Part shown: one piece after another, positions 1-7,282 of the stretch | Numbering within the stretch: position 1 is the stretch's first letter | Layout of the letters: each line of letters opens with the position of its first letter | DNA from: a virus | Virus record (IMG/VR): IMGVR_UViG_3300044641_001507 | Coordinates: 1-35,978 of that record | Length of the DNA stretch: 35,978 nucleotides | Reading direction: 5' to 3' (one strand) | Made by a program: the position numbers and the translations under genes | Notes under the pieces: model-generated | Seen by the model: only the letters and a program-made list of their open reading frames with translations | Told to the model about the DNA's origin: nothing | The model's database searches: none

Positions 1-331
1 GGCCCGTGAACTGCGCGAACTCAAGGCCGAGTTTGCCCGTGAGCGGTTCAGCCGCGAACTGGACCTCATGGAGCAGGAGGGCTACCGCATCCCCGCTTCG
101 CACCGTCCCCGCCTGCTCGCGGAACTTGCCGCCAGCAGCAACGCGGCGGAAACCCTTGAGGCGTGGCGCGACCTGTTTGCCCGCGACCCGATGGGGGTCC
201 GCATCGACATGAGCCGCGCTGCGCTCCCGCAGGGCGACATCAAGGCATCGGAAATCTCCGACCTCGTCCGCGAGTATGCGGGCAAGCCGGAGGAGTTCAA
301 GAAGGCAATCAACAGCCGCATCAAGCGGTAA
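1..331 (+). CDS. C-terminal end of capsid protease/scaffold protein (partial, continues from the window's right end)
   Basis: This is the last 109 codons of the gene that starts at 34972; the reading frame enters at base 2 and stops with TAA at 329-331. Joined across the 147-base overlap, the full protein is 396 residues. This part is rich in charged helix (repeated E, R, L), as expected of the scaffolding half of a protease-scaffold fusion: an internal coat-assembly core removed by proteolysis. No separate start is needed here, although ATG at 68 lies in frame. The decoration and major capsid genes follow at once, the usual protease-scaffold-capsid order. That it is scaffold is inferred from order and composition; that it belongs to the 34972 gene follows from the exact frame match. 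Confidence 0.85.
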   Translation, partial: ARELRELKAEFARERFSRELDLMEQEGYRIPASHRPRLLAELAASSNAAETLEAWRDLFARDPMGVRIDMSRAALPQGDIKASEISDLVREYAGKPEEFKKAINSRIKR

Positions 332-349
332 GAAGGAAAGGACACTCAC

Positions 350-739
350 ATGGCAGACTTTGGATTCATCCCCAACCTCACCGCTTCCGGCAACATCGCC
401 CCGTTCCGGTTCGTTGAGATCAACACGGGCACCGCGTTCACGGGCCAGCAGGCCAACGCCGCGTCGGACAACATCCTCGGCGTGACCGATGGCTCGGTTC
501 GTCGTTTTGATTCGACTTGGAACGCCATTGCGGGCGATCAGATCAGCCTTCAGCCGACGAACACCGTGCAGGTGGAACTCGGCACGGGCGGTTGCAGCAT
601 CGGTTCGCTGCTGACTTCGGACGCGGATGGCAAGGCCGTTGCCGGAACCTCGACGCAGGTGTGCTACTACATCGCGCTTGAGGCTGGTTCGGCTGGCGAG
701 ATCGTTCGCGCCTTCCGCATCGGCACTCGTATCGTCTGA
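350..739 (+). CDS. Probable head decoration/stabilisation protein
   Basis: This 129-residue protein lies between the protease/scaffold and the major capsid gene, the standard place for a capsid decoration protein that binds the outside of the expanded shell. It is small, beta-rich and glycine/threonine-rich, with no signal peptide or membrane segment. Phrases such as DNILGVTDGSVRR near residues 41-53 and the ending GEIVRAFRIG resemble the DUF2190-like decoration fold (a small beta-barrel). An AAGGAAAGGA ribosome site stands about ten bases before the ATG. The family match is by eye; the role rests on both the pattern and the gene order. A structural prediction against lambda gpD-like proteins would settle it. 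Confidence 0.6.
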   Translation: MADFGFIPNLTASGNIAPFRFVEINTGTAFTGQQANAASDNILGVTDGSVRRFDSTWNAIAGDQISLQPTNTVQVELGTGGCSIGSLLTSDADGKAVAGTSTQVCYYIALEAGSAGEIVRAFRIGTRIV

Positions 740-772
740 TAGAAGCCATCACCCACACAGGAGGAAACACAC

Positions 773-1810
773 ATGGCTTTCACGGTTGCAGGTGGTGGAC
801 TTTCGACTTACGTCCCGTCCACCAATGACATTGTCTCGGGTGCGCTGCAGGTGGAGTTCACCCGCAGCGTCAACTCGTTCGCCCTCACGCGCTACGCGCA
901 GTTGGTCCCCGTCACCAAGATGACGGGTTACTATCTGCGGCAGGACGTTCCCGACAACGTCCGTCTGACGAGCGACCGCGAGTTCGCTTGGCCGCTCGGC
1001 AACGACCGACCCACGGGCAAGCAGAACGCGTTTGACTTCGTTCAGTACGCAACGCAGCGTTACGCGTTCCCGTTCTACATCCCGCAGGAGACTGCGCAGC
1101 AGTCGGCGTGGGACATCGTGGCGCAGCACGCTCGCAGCAAGGCGCAGTTGGCGATGACCGCCCGCACCAACCGCGCTGCGGCGGTGCTGGCTGATTCGGG
1201 CAACTGGGGCAGCAACTACGCTGCTGACCCTGCCGCTGCCGCCATCGGCGCGGGAACGTGGCTGAACAGCAGCGAGGCGAATGGCTACATTCAGAAGACC
1301 ATTCAGGCGGTCATGCGCCTCGTCAGCCTGTCCAGCGGTGGCGCGGTTGCTCCCAACCAACTCATCATGGTCATCTCTCCGACCATCGCGCAGGTCGTGT
1401 CGCAGTCGCCGGAAGTCAAGGCTTACGTCAAGAACTACCCCGCCGCCCTGTCGTTCCTTCAGGGTTCGGACACGTTCTCGCGCTGGGGCATCCCGCCGAC
1501 CCTGTTCGGACTCGGTGATGTCGTGGTCGATGACTCGGTCAAGGTGACGAGCAAGAAGGGTGCTTCGACCCTCACTTCCTCGTACGTCTACGGCGACGGC
1601 GCGTACTTCCTGTCGCGTCCGGGTGGGCTGGTCGGCGTTGAGGGCGCATCGTCCTTCAGCACTTGCCAAATTTTCGCCTACGAGGACATGACCGTTGAGC
1701 AGTTCAACGATCCGCAGAATCGCCGCATCGAAGGCCGCGTCATCGACAACTCGGTGGCGGCTGTGGTCGCTCCGGTCGGCGGCTACGCGATTGGCGATGT
1801 GACTCCGTAA
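773..1810 (+). CDS. Major capsid protein
   Basis: This 345-residue protein follows the decoration gene and carries a strong AGGAGGAAA ribosome site, as expected for the most abundant virion protein. Long alternating helix and strand, a helical stretch near residues 100-140 (ETAQQSAWDIVAQHARSKAQ), and the late phrase VEQFNDPQNRRIEGRVIDNS followed by a hydrophobic end are typical of HK97-fold coat proteins of the Mu gpT/P22-like type. The N-terminal sequence TVAGGGLSTYVPSTND (residues 4-19) recurs almost unchanged inside the protease/scaffold protein. A stem-loop follows the stop codon. The call rests on position, size and general pattern rather than on a diagnostic motif. Confidence 0.8.
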   Translation: MAFTVAGGGLSTYVPSTNDIVSGALQVEFTRSVNSFALTRYAQLVPVTKMTGYYLRQDVPDNVRLTSDREFAWPLGNDRPTGKQNAFDFVQYATQRYAFPFYIPQETAQQSAWDIVAQHARSKAQLAMTARTNRAAAVLADSGNWGSNYAADPAAAAIGAGTWLNSSEANGYIQKTIQAVMRLVSLSSGGAVAPNQLIMVISPTIAQVVSQSPEVKAYVKNYPAALSFLQGSDTFSRWGIPPTLFGLGDVVVDDSVKVTSKKGASTLTSSYVYGDGAYFLSRPGGLVGVEGASSFSTCQIFAYEDMTVEQFNDPQNRRIEGRVIDNSVAAVVAPVGGYAIGDVTP

Positions 1811-1834
1811 TAGGGGTTGAGGAAACGCATGGGT

Positions 1835-1856
1835 GGGTGGGGCTTCGGCCCCACCC
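1835..1856 (+). terminator. GC hairpin with UUCG tetraloop after the capsid gene
   Basis: A perfect nine-base-pair stem (GGGTGGGGC with GCCCCACCC) is closed by a TTCG tetraloop, an exceptionally stable RNA hairpin. It lies between the capsid stop at 1810 and the ribosome site of the next gene. It is followed by C residues and not by a T-run, so it is probably not a full intrinsic terminator. It may instead slow polymerase or protect the 3' end of the capsid message, lowering downstream expression relative to capsid. Confidence 0.6.
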
Positions 1857-1879
1857 CCCCATCGCTTCAGGAGGACGCT

Positions 1880-2365
1880 ATGGCCTACGCAACCTACGCA
1901 GACCTTGAAGCGGCGTTGGATCAGACGATCATCGCGCAGTTGTGCGGGGATGCGGGCACCCCCATGCCGGGGCCGAACCCGATGACCACGCACGCGCTGG
2001 ACCGGGCCACGGCTGTCATCCGGTCCTACGTCCGGGTGGGCAACATCTACAGCGAAACGGAACTTGCCGCGCTTGACGCGGCGCACGACCCGCTGCTCGT
2101 CACGATGGCGGTTGACCTCGCCACGGAGTTCTTGTTTCAGCGGCGCGGGGCCAAGTTGACCCCGGCCATCGAACAGCGGATCAAGCAGACGTACTCCATG
2201 CTGGAGGGGCTGCGGGACGGCAAGATGCTGTTCGGCGGCGTGGCGGCGAACGCCGACGCGGGCACCCCGGTGGTCAAGGCGGTGGGTACGTCGGTGCTGG
2301 CTTGGTACAACCAAGCGTCGAACAGCCCGTTCTTCCCGCCCCGCCGTCCCACGGTGTACCCGTGA
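1880..2365 (+). CDS. DUF1320 / Mu gp36-like head-tail connector protein
   Basis: The protein starts at ATG 1880, which has an AGGAGG site six bases upstream; an in-frame start at 1817 would include the hairpin and is less likely. It is 161 residues long and begins MAYATYADLEAALDQ, the typical opening of the DUF1320 family (Mu gp36), followed by an ATAVIRSYVRVG helix and a DLATEFLFQRRG segment that match the family's helical bundle. Members sit just after the coat protein in Mu-like head clusters and are thought to join head to tail. The stop codon overlaps the next start (GTGA), showing translational coupling. The C-terminal 40 residues are divergent and proline-rich. Confidence 0.7.
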   Translation: MAYATYADLEAALDQTIIAQLCGDAGTPMPGPNPMTTHALDRATAVIRSYVRVGNIYSETELAALDAAHDPLLVTMAVDLATEFLFQRRGAKLTPAIEQRIKQTYSMLEGLRDGKMLFGGVAANADAGTPVVKAVGTSVLAWYNQASNSPFFPPRRPTVYP

Positions 2366-2985
2366 AGTGGTCCGACAGGGTACGGCGCGCGCTTCGTGAG
2401 CCGCAGATAGCGGCTGGCATCGCGCAGATCGTTGCCGGGGCCATGAAGGATCACATTGACGAGTCGCAGGGCCGTGGCGCAAGCGGTGCTTCGGTGCCTC
2501 ACCAGCCGCTCAAGAACCTGACGAGCGAGGTGTGGACGTTCAAGAAGCCCAAGGGAGCCAAGGTGGTGGCTACCCGCAAGGTCGGCACCCGGACGGAATA
2601 CCGCATCCGCGTGGATGGCTATCGCAACGGCGGGCATCCCCTGCGGGATACCGGACAGATGTACAGCGAGATGAACGCGGGCGGCGTGGCGACCAGCGCG
2701 GGGATGCGCATTACCCTGCGCGGGCCACGGCACGCTCTGTACCAAGACCGTGGTTTCAGCACCAAGCGCACCAACTTCATCCCCCTGACCCTTGCAGCCA
2801 AGCGGGGCCACGGGACGGGGAACGATCCCCGCGCAGAGGGGTTTGCGGAGGGGCGCGACTATCTGTTGGCGCGGCGGGGTGTCACCGTACCGTCCCGCCC
2901 GTTCTTGCTTCCGACCCGTAAGGAGATGACGGAGATTGGCAAGTCCATCTTCCTCGGGCTACGATCCATTCTCAAGAGGACATGA
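2362..2985 (+). CDS. Virion morphogenesis protein (Mu gpG / HK97 gp10-like tail completion)
   Basis: GTG at 2362 overlaps the preceding TGA and is preferred to an upstream TTG at 2302, giving 207 residues. The middle contains GHPLRDTGQMYSEM followed by a beta segment and LYQDRGFS, and the end has VPSRPFLLPT then a helix. This order (L-DTG, central strand, P-RPF) is the signature of the phage virion morphogenesis family, which includes Mu gpG and relatives of HK97 gp10. Such proteins complete the tail or head-tail joint. The basic N-terminal helix is usual. Position between the gp36-like and tail-tube-like genes fits. Confidence is good for family, moderate for exact role. Confidence 0.65.
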   Translation: MKWSDRVRRALREPQIAAGIAQIVAGAMKDHIDESQGRGASGASVPHQPLKNLTSEVWTFKKPKGAKVVATRKVGTRTEYRIRVDGYRNGGHPLRDTGQMYSEMNAGGVATSAGMRITLRGPRHALYQDRGFSTKRTNFIPLTLAAKRGHGTGNDPRAEGFAEGRDYLLARRGVTVPSRPFLLPTRKEMTEIGKSIFLGLRSILKRT

Positions 2986-2988
2986 CCC

Positions 2989-3486
2989 ATGCCTATCGCA
3001 CTCTTTGTTCCCGGCCCGACCATCATTGCGATTGACACCGCCAACAACGGCACTTACACGGAACTCGGTCGCAGCGACAACGACAACCTGCCGTCCCTTT
3101 CCTTCACCGACCACCGCCATGAGGTCAAGACCGTGAGCAGCGGCGCGGTTGCGGAGGAAATCGTGATGCAGAACACGGAGGCCGTCGTTACCTGCGCGCT
3201 GGTCAAGTGGGACGATGCGATTCTTGCCGCGCTGTTGAACGACAATCGCGGCGCGCAGGCAACCCCGGTGGTCGGTCGCCAGTTGGTCGCGTCCTCGGGC
3301 TACTTCGGGCTTCGCATCCGATCAATCGCGCAGGGAAATCCCGGCTACACGTTTACCCACGCGTTCATCCGTTCTGACGGCGTTTCCGACTCGCAATGGG
3401 GCAACCGGGAGCGCGTGCTTGCGCTCAACTTCCATTGCATCCCGAATCCGTCGAACAACACGCTCTACACCTACGCGACGATCTAA
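2989..3486 (+). CDS. Probable tail tube protein
   Basis: This 165-residue protein has an AGAGGA ribosome site and lies directly before the frameshifted chaperone pair, the normal place of the siphophage tail tube gene. The sequence is beta-rich and ends in ERVLALNFHCIPNPSNNTLY, where the ERVLALNF strand resembles the final strands of tube monomers that stack in hexameric rings. There is no signal peptide or transmembrane segment. The stop TAA overlaps the next ATG (TAATG). No family motif is certain; the call is mainly from order. A structure prediction compared with lambda gpV-type tube proteins would test it. Confidence 0.5.
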   Translation: MPIALFVPGPTIIAIDTANNGTYTELGRSDNDNLPSLSFTDHRHEVKTVSSGAVAEEIVMQNTEAVVTCALVKWDDAILAALLNDNRGAQATPVVGRQLVASSGYFGLRIRSIAQGNPGYTFTHAFIRSDGVSDSQWGNRERVLALNFHCIPNPSNNTLYTYATI

Positions 3487-3752
3487 TGCCTATCGAACTC
3501 AACGAAGCCGACGATCCGATGCTGTTCGCCGTGACCGTTCCGGCGGGGCGGCTGGTGTTCCAGTTCAACGAGGTGACGGCAACGCTTCAGGCGATGGGTG
3601 GAGGCAACTCGCAGCCCGGTGTTCCTGAACTTGCGCGGGCCATGCGGGAAGCCTGCCGAACCACGGAGGTGGCGAAGCAGGCGACCGACGCGCAGTTGTT
3701 CGCCGCGTATGCGCGGGCGGCGCAGAGGGTTGAGCAGGCGGGAAACGTCTAA
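3486..3752 (+). CDS. Tail assembly chaperone, zero-frame product (lambda gpG-like)
   Basis: This 88-residue protein is the product of normal decoding. Its N-terminal half is a small beta unit (LFAVTVPAGRLVFQFNEV) and its C-terminal half is helical. Siphophages place two such ORFs between tail tube and tape measure; the short product and its frameshifted fusion bind the tape measure and recruit tube subunits before assembly. ATG 3486 overlaps the previous TAA. The codons GGA AAC at 3741-3746, three codons before the TAA stop, form the slippery sequence described separately. Sequence alone does not prove chaperone function, but gene order, size and the recoding signal together make it likely. 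Confidence 0.75.
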   Translation: MPIELNEADDPMLFAVTVPAGRLVFQFNEVTATLQAMGGGNSQPGVPELARAMREACRTTEVAKQATDAQLFAAYARAAQRVEQAGNV

Positions 3753-3792
3753 AGGCGGTAGCCCGTTTCGTGTCGATATACGGGCGACCGCC
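3740..3792 (+). promoter_or_regulatory. Programmed -1 ribosomal frameshift site with stimulatory hairpin
   Basis: The heptamer G GGA AAC lies at 3740-3746 in the zero frame of the 3486 gene, a canonical X XXY YYZ slippery site close to lambda's GGGAAAG. Seven bases later begins a hairpin: GGCGGT (3754-3759) pairs with ACCGCC (3787-3792) and GCCCGT (3761-3766) with ACGGGC (3780-3785), giving 12 pairs around one A-G mismatch and a 13-base loop. The -1 frame is open from 3746 through 3991. Spacer length, stem strength and frame all match known -1 recoding signals. Confidence 0.9.
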
Positions 3793-3994
3793 GAACGAGT
3801 TTGATGCGGAGGTCGCAATGGGCTTGGCCGCGAACATCCCGGCAGTAGAGGCGGCGCAAGCCCTTGTGTTCGCACGCGCCATCGGCATTGCCTTCGGTGA
3901 CGGCAAGGCGATGGCATCGGCGGTGTTCGCCGCGACCGGGAATGCGCGCTTGGCGCAGCGCACCGAGATTGACAGCATGAGGAAGGCCAACTGA
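3746..3994 (+). CDS. Tail assembly chaperone, -1 frame extension (lambda gpT-like domain)
   Basis: After slippage on GGGAAAC, ribosomes read CGT CTA AAG GCG and continue without a stop to TGA 3992-3994, adding 82 residues to the 87 already decoded, for a fusion of about 169 residues. The extension is mostly helical (AEVAMGLAANIPAVEAAQALVFARAIG) and resembles the helical T domains of gpGT-type chaperones. The only in-frame start is GTG 3770, which has no ribosome site and sits in the hairpin loop, so independent translation is unlikely. The next gene's ATG overlaps the stop by one base. The fusion's existence is inferred from the frameshift signal and would be confirmed by mass spectrometry. 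Confidence 0.8.
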   Translation, partial: RLKAVARFVSIYGRPPNEFDAEVAMGLAANIPAVEAAQALVFARAIGIAFGDGKAMASAVFAATGNARLAQRTEIDSMRKAN

Positions 3995-4452
3995 TGCCGA
4001 ACACGGGCGACATCCTCATGGAACTTCGGGATCGGCTTGCGGAGTGGATGTTGGAGCGCGGATACAGCGGCAACGTCTACATCGCGGAAGCGCCGATTGA
4101 TGACATGGTCGGGCAGTACGCGATTCAGATCGTCCCCGGCCCCGACACGGCGGCGCACCCGAACAGCGGCGTGGGCCTGATTCGGACGAACATTGATCTT
4201 GTCATATGGTGGCGCGGAATCGCGGACCCCGTTATGCGCGGCACCTATCGAATTGCGGGAGGGGACGGCATCCAGCAGTTCGTTGATGTGCTGCGGGAGT
4301 GGATGGTGCAGCGGACCCTGACCGGAATGCTTGCCGTTCCGATCACCTTTCGCAACGGCGGGACCGTGCAGGCCGTTGCCGATCTTGAGGGGTGGCTGAC
4401 GCTGAAGGACACCTACGAGTTCGCCTACGAGATGGATTGGGAGGTGAAGTAG
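3994..4452 (+). CDS. Tail protein of unknown role (tail-terminator-like size)
   Basis: A 152-residue protein coupled to the chaperone extension by a one-base TGATG overlap. It has an N-terminal helix (ILMELRDRLAEWMLERG), then beta strands including RTNIDLVIWWRG, another helix (GGDGIQQFVDVLREWM) and a final strand pair ending in AYEMDWEV. This alpha-beta pattern and length resemble tail terminator/completion proteins, which cap the tube. In many siphophages that gene precedes the tube, so the position is unusual. No decisive motif was seen. It is certainly a gene (ribosome coupling, codon use, context); the product name is tentative. Confidence 0.45.
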   Translation: MPNTGDILMELRDRLAEWMLERGYSGNVYIAEAPIDDMVGQYAIQIVPGPDTAAHPNSGVGLIRTNIDLVIWWRGIADPVMRGTYRIAGGDGIQQFVDVLREWMVQRTLTGMLAVPITFRNGGTVQAVADLEGWLTLKDTYEFAYEMDWEVK

Positions 4453-4454
4453 TC

Positions 4455-5450
4455 GTGGAGGACTTGGGAGCAATCAACATCAACATCCGCGAACTCGGCG
4501 GCGGGGGCGGTGGTGCGGGGAATACGGGTGGCGGGCCGTCCGTGGCGGCACAGAACGCGATGGGAACGGCAAGCGTTCCTGCCTCGCTGTCTCGGCTTCA
4601 ACAGTCCATTTCGGGGGCGATGGGACGCATCGCCGGGGTCGTTACGCAGAGCCAGCGCGCTTCGCAGGAGGTCGTGACCGTCACGAACGCCGCGTTCCGG
4701 TCGTTGCAGCAGGGGCGCGGCGGAACGCTTGGCGTGGCGAGTCAGGTCAAAGGAGAACTGGTGTCGTTCTTCCGCGCCCCGTCCGTAGGCGGGTTTGCGC
4801 AACTGACGCAGCAGGGATCGGCCACAAGCACGGTGCTTCGCGGGCTTGGGCGCACGGGAGCCATCGTCGGGAAGGCGTTGATGGGGGTTGCCATCGTTGG
4901 TTCGGCGGCTGCGCTTGCCGTCGGTGGCCTGATGGCGGCAAGCAGGCACGTTGAATCCCGAATTGCCGACCTCGGGAAGTTTAGTGGGCCGATCCTCGCC
5001 GCGCAGATGGAGCAGCGCGTGCAGCAACTTCAGGATCAACTCACGGAAGCATCGCAGAACGGCGCGATTTATGCGCGTGCCATCAGGATGCAGACCGTCG
5101 AAACGCGGGCCAACGCCTTCTTCAACCGACAGTTGGGCTACGCGACGAGCGGGCTTTCCGCCGTGTTCTCCGTCCTGAAGGCCGCGTTGTACGGTTTCCT
5201 CGGCGTGGTGACGTTCATTATGACCATTCCATCGCGCCTGACGGGAATGCTTGTTGGGTGGGCCAGCCCGTTCCTTGAGAGTCTTTGGGACACCGCCGTG
5301 CCGGGTTCTGCGCTGTACGGGATGAAGCAAATCCTGTCGTACCTCGGGATCATCACGGACCACACGAAGCCCCGTTCGGAGGTCGATCCCAACGACATCA
5401 ATGCTTGGTTTCAGTCTGACATCGCCATGATGACCGGGAGGAGGTACTGA
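4455..5450 (+). CDS. Candidate short tape measure protein
   Basis: GTG 4455 is chosen because GGAGGTGA lies about nine bases upstream; the protein is 331 residues. It opens with a glycine-rich segment (residues 15-27), then helix-forming and glutamine-rich sequence, a hydrophobic stretch at about 140-162 (ALMGVAIVGSAAALAVGGLM), a coiled-coil-like part near 180-200 and a second hydrophobic stretch at about 233-258. Helices plus membrane-like segments directly after the chaperones are what a tape measure looks like: it sets tail length and is ejected with the DNA. It is short for the role; a length near 0.15 nm per residue would give a tail of roughly 50 nm. No peptidase or lysozyme domain is visible. 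Confidence 0.55.
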   Translation: MEDLGAININIRELGGGGGGAGNTGGGPSVAAQNAMGTASVPASLSRLQQSISGAMGRIAGVVTQSQRASQEVVTVTNAAFRSLQQGRGGTLGVASQVKGELVSFFRAPSVGGFAQLTQQGSATSTVLRGLGRTGAIVGKALMGVAIVGSAAALAVGGLMAASRHVESRIADLGKFSGPILAAQMEQRVQQLQDQLTEASQNGAIYARAIRMQTVETRANAFFNRQLGYATSGLSAVFSVLKAALYGFLGVVTFIMTIPSRLTGMLVGWASPFLESLWDTAVPGSALYGMKQILSYLGIITDHTKPRSEVDPNDINAWFQSDIAMMTGRRY

Positions 5451-7282
5451 TGCCAAGCACGCTGACCATCACGCTCAACGTCGGTAACTCGGTCACTTTC
5501 AACGCCGTCAACGTGGATGCGTACAACTGCGACCCCGTGTTCGCGGAGGGCACGCAGATCGTCACGGAGCAGAAGCGTACGGTTCGCGGGACCGCGATCA
5601 TCGACACGGGGCAGACGAACTATGCTTCTTTCATGGCTGCGCTGACGGGCGGAAGCGGGCGCGTCAGTTCCGCCATCGTCACGGTGAACGGACAGGTCTT
5701 GCTGAACGCGGGCGCGGATGTCCGTGGGTGGCCCATCGCCAAGATTGAAACGACCGAGATTTCGGGGACGCAGACCGCATTCATGCGGTTTGAAATCGAA
5801 AACCACGTTGCCTTCAACGGAAGCCAAACCGTGACGGCGCATCGTTGGACGCAGCGGATGTCGCTGGATGCAGCGGGCAAGACCACGCGAACGGTCAACG
5901 GCACGTTGCACATCAACAGGGCAACGAGCGGCAACAACCTGACTGTCGCGGCGAGTAATACAAATTGGACCGGAAGGGCACCGTGGGTAGACCTGTTCAG
6001 GAACGCGATCATCCCGCCCGTGCCGGGTCCGGGGTGGCGCAGGGAGTCGCAGGAGTTCGCAACCGACGAACTCGGCACGATGCTGACTTACTCCTTCGTG
6101 GACAAGTGGAACACGCACGACCTGCCGGACGGCGTGCGCGTCGGTGACATGGAATGCGCGTACGAGCGCAATCTTGATTCCGCTGCGATGGCGACCGTGC
6201 AGTTCTCCTGCGACCTTGAGGGGGATCAAGGCTTGAAGGCGATCACCGGAACGACGGGCAACCGCAAGTTGGTGCAAGCCGCCGTTCAGTTGGCAAAGAC
6301 GCGCATCGACCTGACGTACCAGCGGACGATCATCACGCGGATGCGGGTGGTCGAAAAGAACCTGTTGAGCGGCTACGCAATCCGGTTTGAGTTGGATGCG
6401 CAGGTCATCCCGAAGGCAAGCGATGCCTCCGCGAACCTGTTGAGCCTTGCGTACATGGTCGGCAACGAGTTCACGATCACCCGAACGGAAACACGCGAAG
6501 CATCGGCTTATGGGCCGATCATGCCCGTCAGCGGCGTGGACAAGCAGTACGGCATGGTTCCGTACTTCATCAACAACATCATCGACAGCATGAGCAACGT
6601 CGGCGGAACCATGCCGCGTGCTTCCTTGTTTGACATTGCGAACGCCAACACGTTCGGGACCATCAGCATCGCGGTCATCAGCAACGCCCAAGGCGTGAGC
6701 CTGATGAACACGGACATCGGTGGTGCCTTCAACTTGGCGCAGACGCAGCCTGCGGAGGTCAACGGGGCCACCACGATGGTTCCGCATACGCACGGACACA
6801 CCAAGACCACGGTGGACCCGGGCATCGTGCGGCTGTCCCCGATGTACGTCGATCAGCCGGACCTCATCATTCAGACGCGGAAGCCATGCGCCGTGATTAC
6901 GGAGTTCACGGAGGTTGCCCGAATGAACCAAGCCCCGGCGCGGTATCAGCGACCGCTTCCTACACAGGCCGTACTGCTGTCAGAGGATTGGCGGGTGTCT
7001 CACGGAAAATACGACGCGCAGGGCAACAGGATGTTCAGCGGAATCTACGAGCGTGCATATGCCGTCTACGACACAGGCTCAAGCACGACCGTTGGTTTCG
7101 CCACCTTCACATCCCCGAGCGGGGCGCAGATGCGCCGTTGGGGAACCCCGAACAACGGGCTTCTGCCTCCTGTGTCGCTAACGACCACCGCCAACTCGGA
7201 CAGCCCGAACTCCACGACCCTTGCGGCGGCGGCGGATGCGCGCCAGCAATACGTCGTGACTACCGCGACCTTCGTGACATGA
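5450..7282 (+). CDS. Large tail structural protein (distal tail/hub region)
   Basis: This 610-residue, beta-rich protein starts at an ATG overlapping the previous stop, with a strong GGGAGGAGG site. It has no signal peptide, membrane segment or recognisable enzyme motif. The opening MPSTLTITLNVGNSVTF and repeated short strands suggest a tail-tip structural protein. It lies after the tape-measure candidate, where distal tail and hub proteins are encoded, and is followed by a second protein of almost equal length. Both probably form the tail tip that carries the spikes. No family was recognised with certainty; structure prediction against Dit/Tal-type hubs is the natural test. Confidence 0.5.
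   Translation: MPSTLTITLNVGNSVTFNAVNVDAYNCDPVFAEGTQIVTEQKRTVRGTAIIDTGQTNYASFMAALTGGSGRVSSAIVTVNGQVLLNAGADVRGWPIAKIETTEISGTQTAFMRFEIENHVAFNGSQTVTAHRWTQRMSLDAAGKTTRTVNGTLHINRATSGNNLTVAASNTNWTGRAPWVDLFRNAIIPPVPGPGWRRESQEFATDELGTMLTYSFVDKWNTHDLPDGVRVGDMECAYERNLDSAAMATVQFSCDLEGDQGLKAITGTTGNRKLVQAAVQLAKTRIDLTYQRTIITRMRVVEKNLLSGYAIRFELDAQVIPKASDASANLLSLAYMVGNEFTITRTETREASAYGPIMPVSGVDKQYGMVPYFINNIIDSMSNVGGTMPRASLFDIANANTFGTISIAVISNAQGVSLMNTDIGGAFNLAQTQPAEVNGATTMVPHTHGHTKTTVDPGIVRLSPMYVDQPDLIIQTRKPCAVITEFTEVARMNQAPARYQRPLPTQAVLLSEDWRVSHGKYDAQGNRMFSGIYERAYAVYDTGSSTTVGFATFTSPSGAQMRRWGTPNNGLLPPVSLTTTANSDSPNSTTLAAAADARQQYVVTTATFVT

Noticed and set aside
1-147. Terminal 147-bp duplication as T7-like direct terminal repeats
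   Set aside because: The copies differ at two silent sites and lie inside a gene; true terminal repeats are identical and usually non-coding.
749-2482. 577-codon open frame on the - strand across the capsid genes
   Set aside because: It is antisense to a capsid and a connector gene with clear starts and ribosome sites; long antisense frames are expected in GC-rich coding DNA, and its product is a low-complexity R/H/V mix.
3770-3994. Independent gene starting at GTG 3770
   Set aside because: No ribosome site; the GTG is in the loop of the frameshift hairpin and the frame joins the upstream gene by a -1 slip.
5411-6931. 506-codon open frame on the - strand across the tail gene
   Set aside because: No ribosome site, opposite to a coupled gene on the + strand, and composition typical of an antisense shadow.
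6886-7281. Longer N-terminus for the 7279 tail protein
   Set aside because: It would overlap the previous gene by almost 400 bases; ATG 7279 with ATGA overlap is the pattern of the whole operon.
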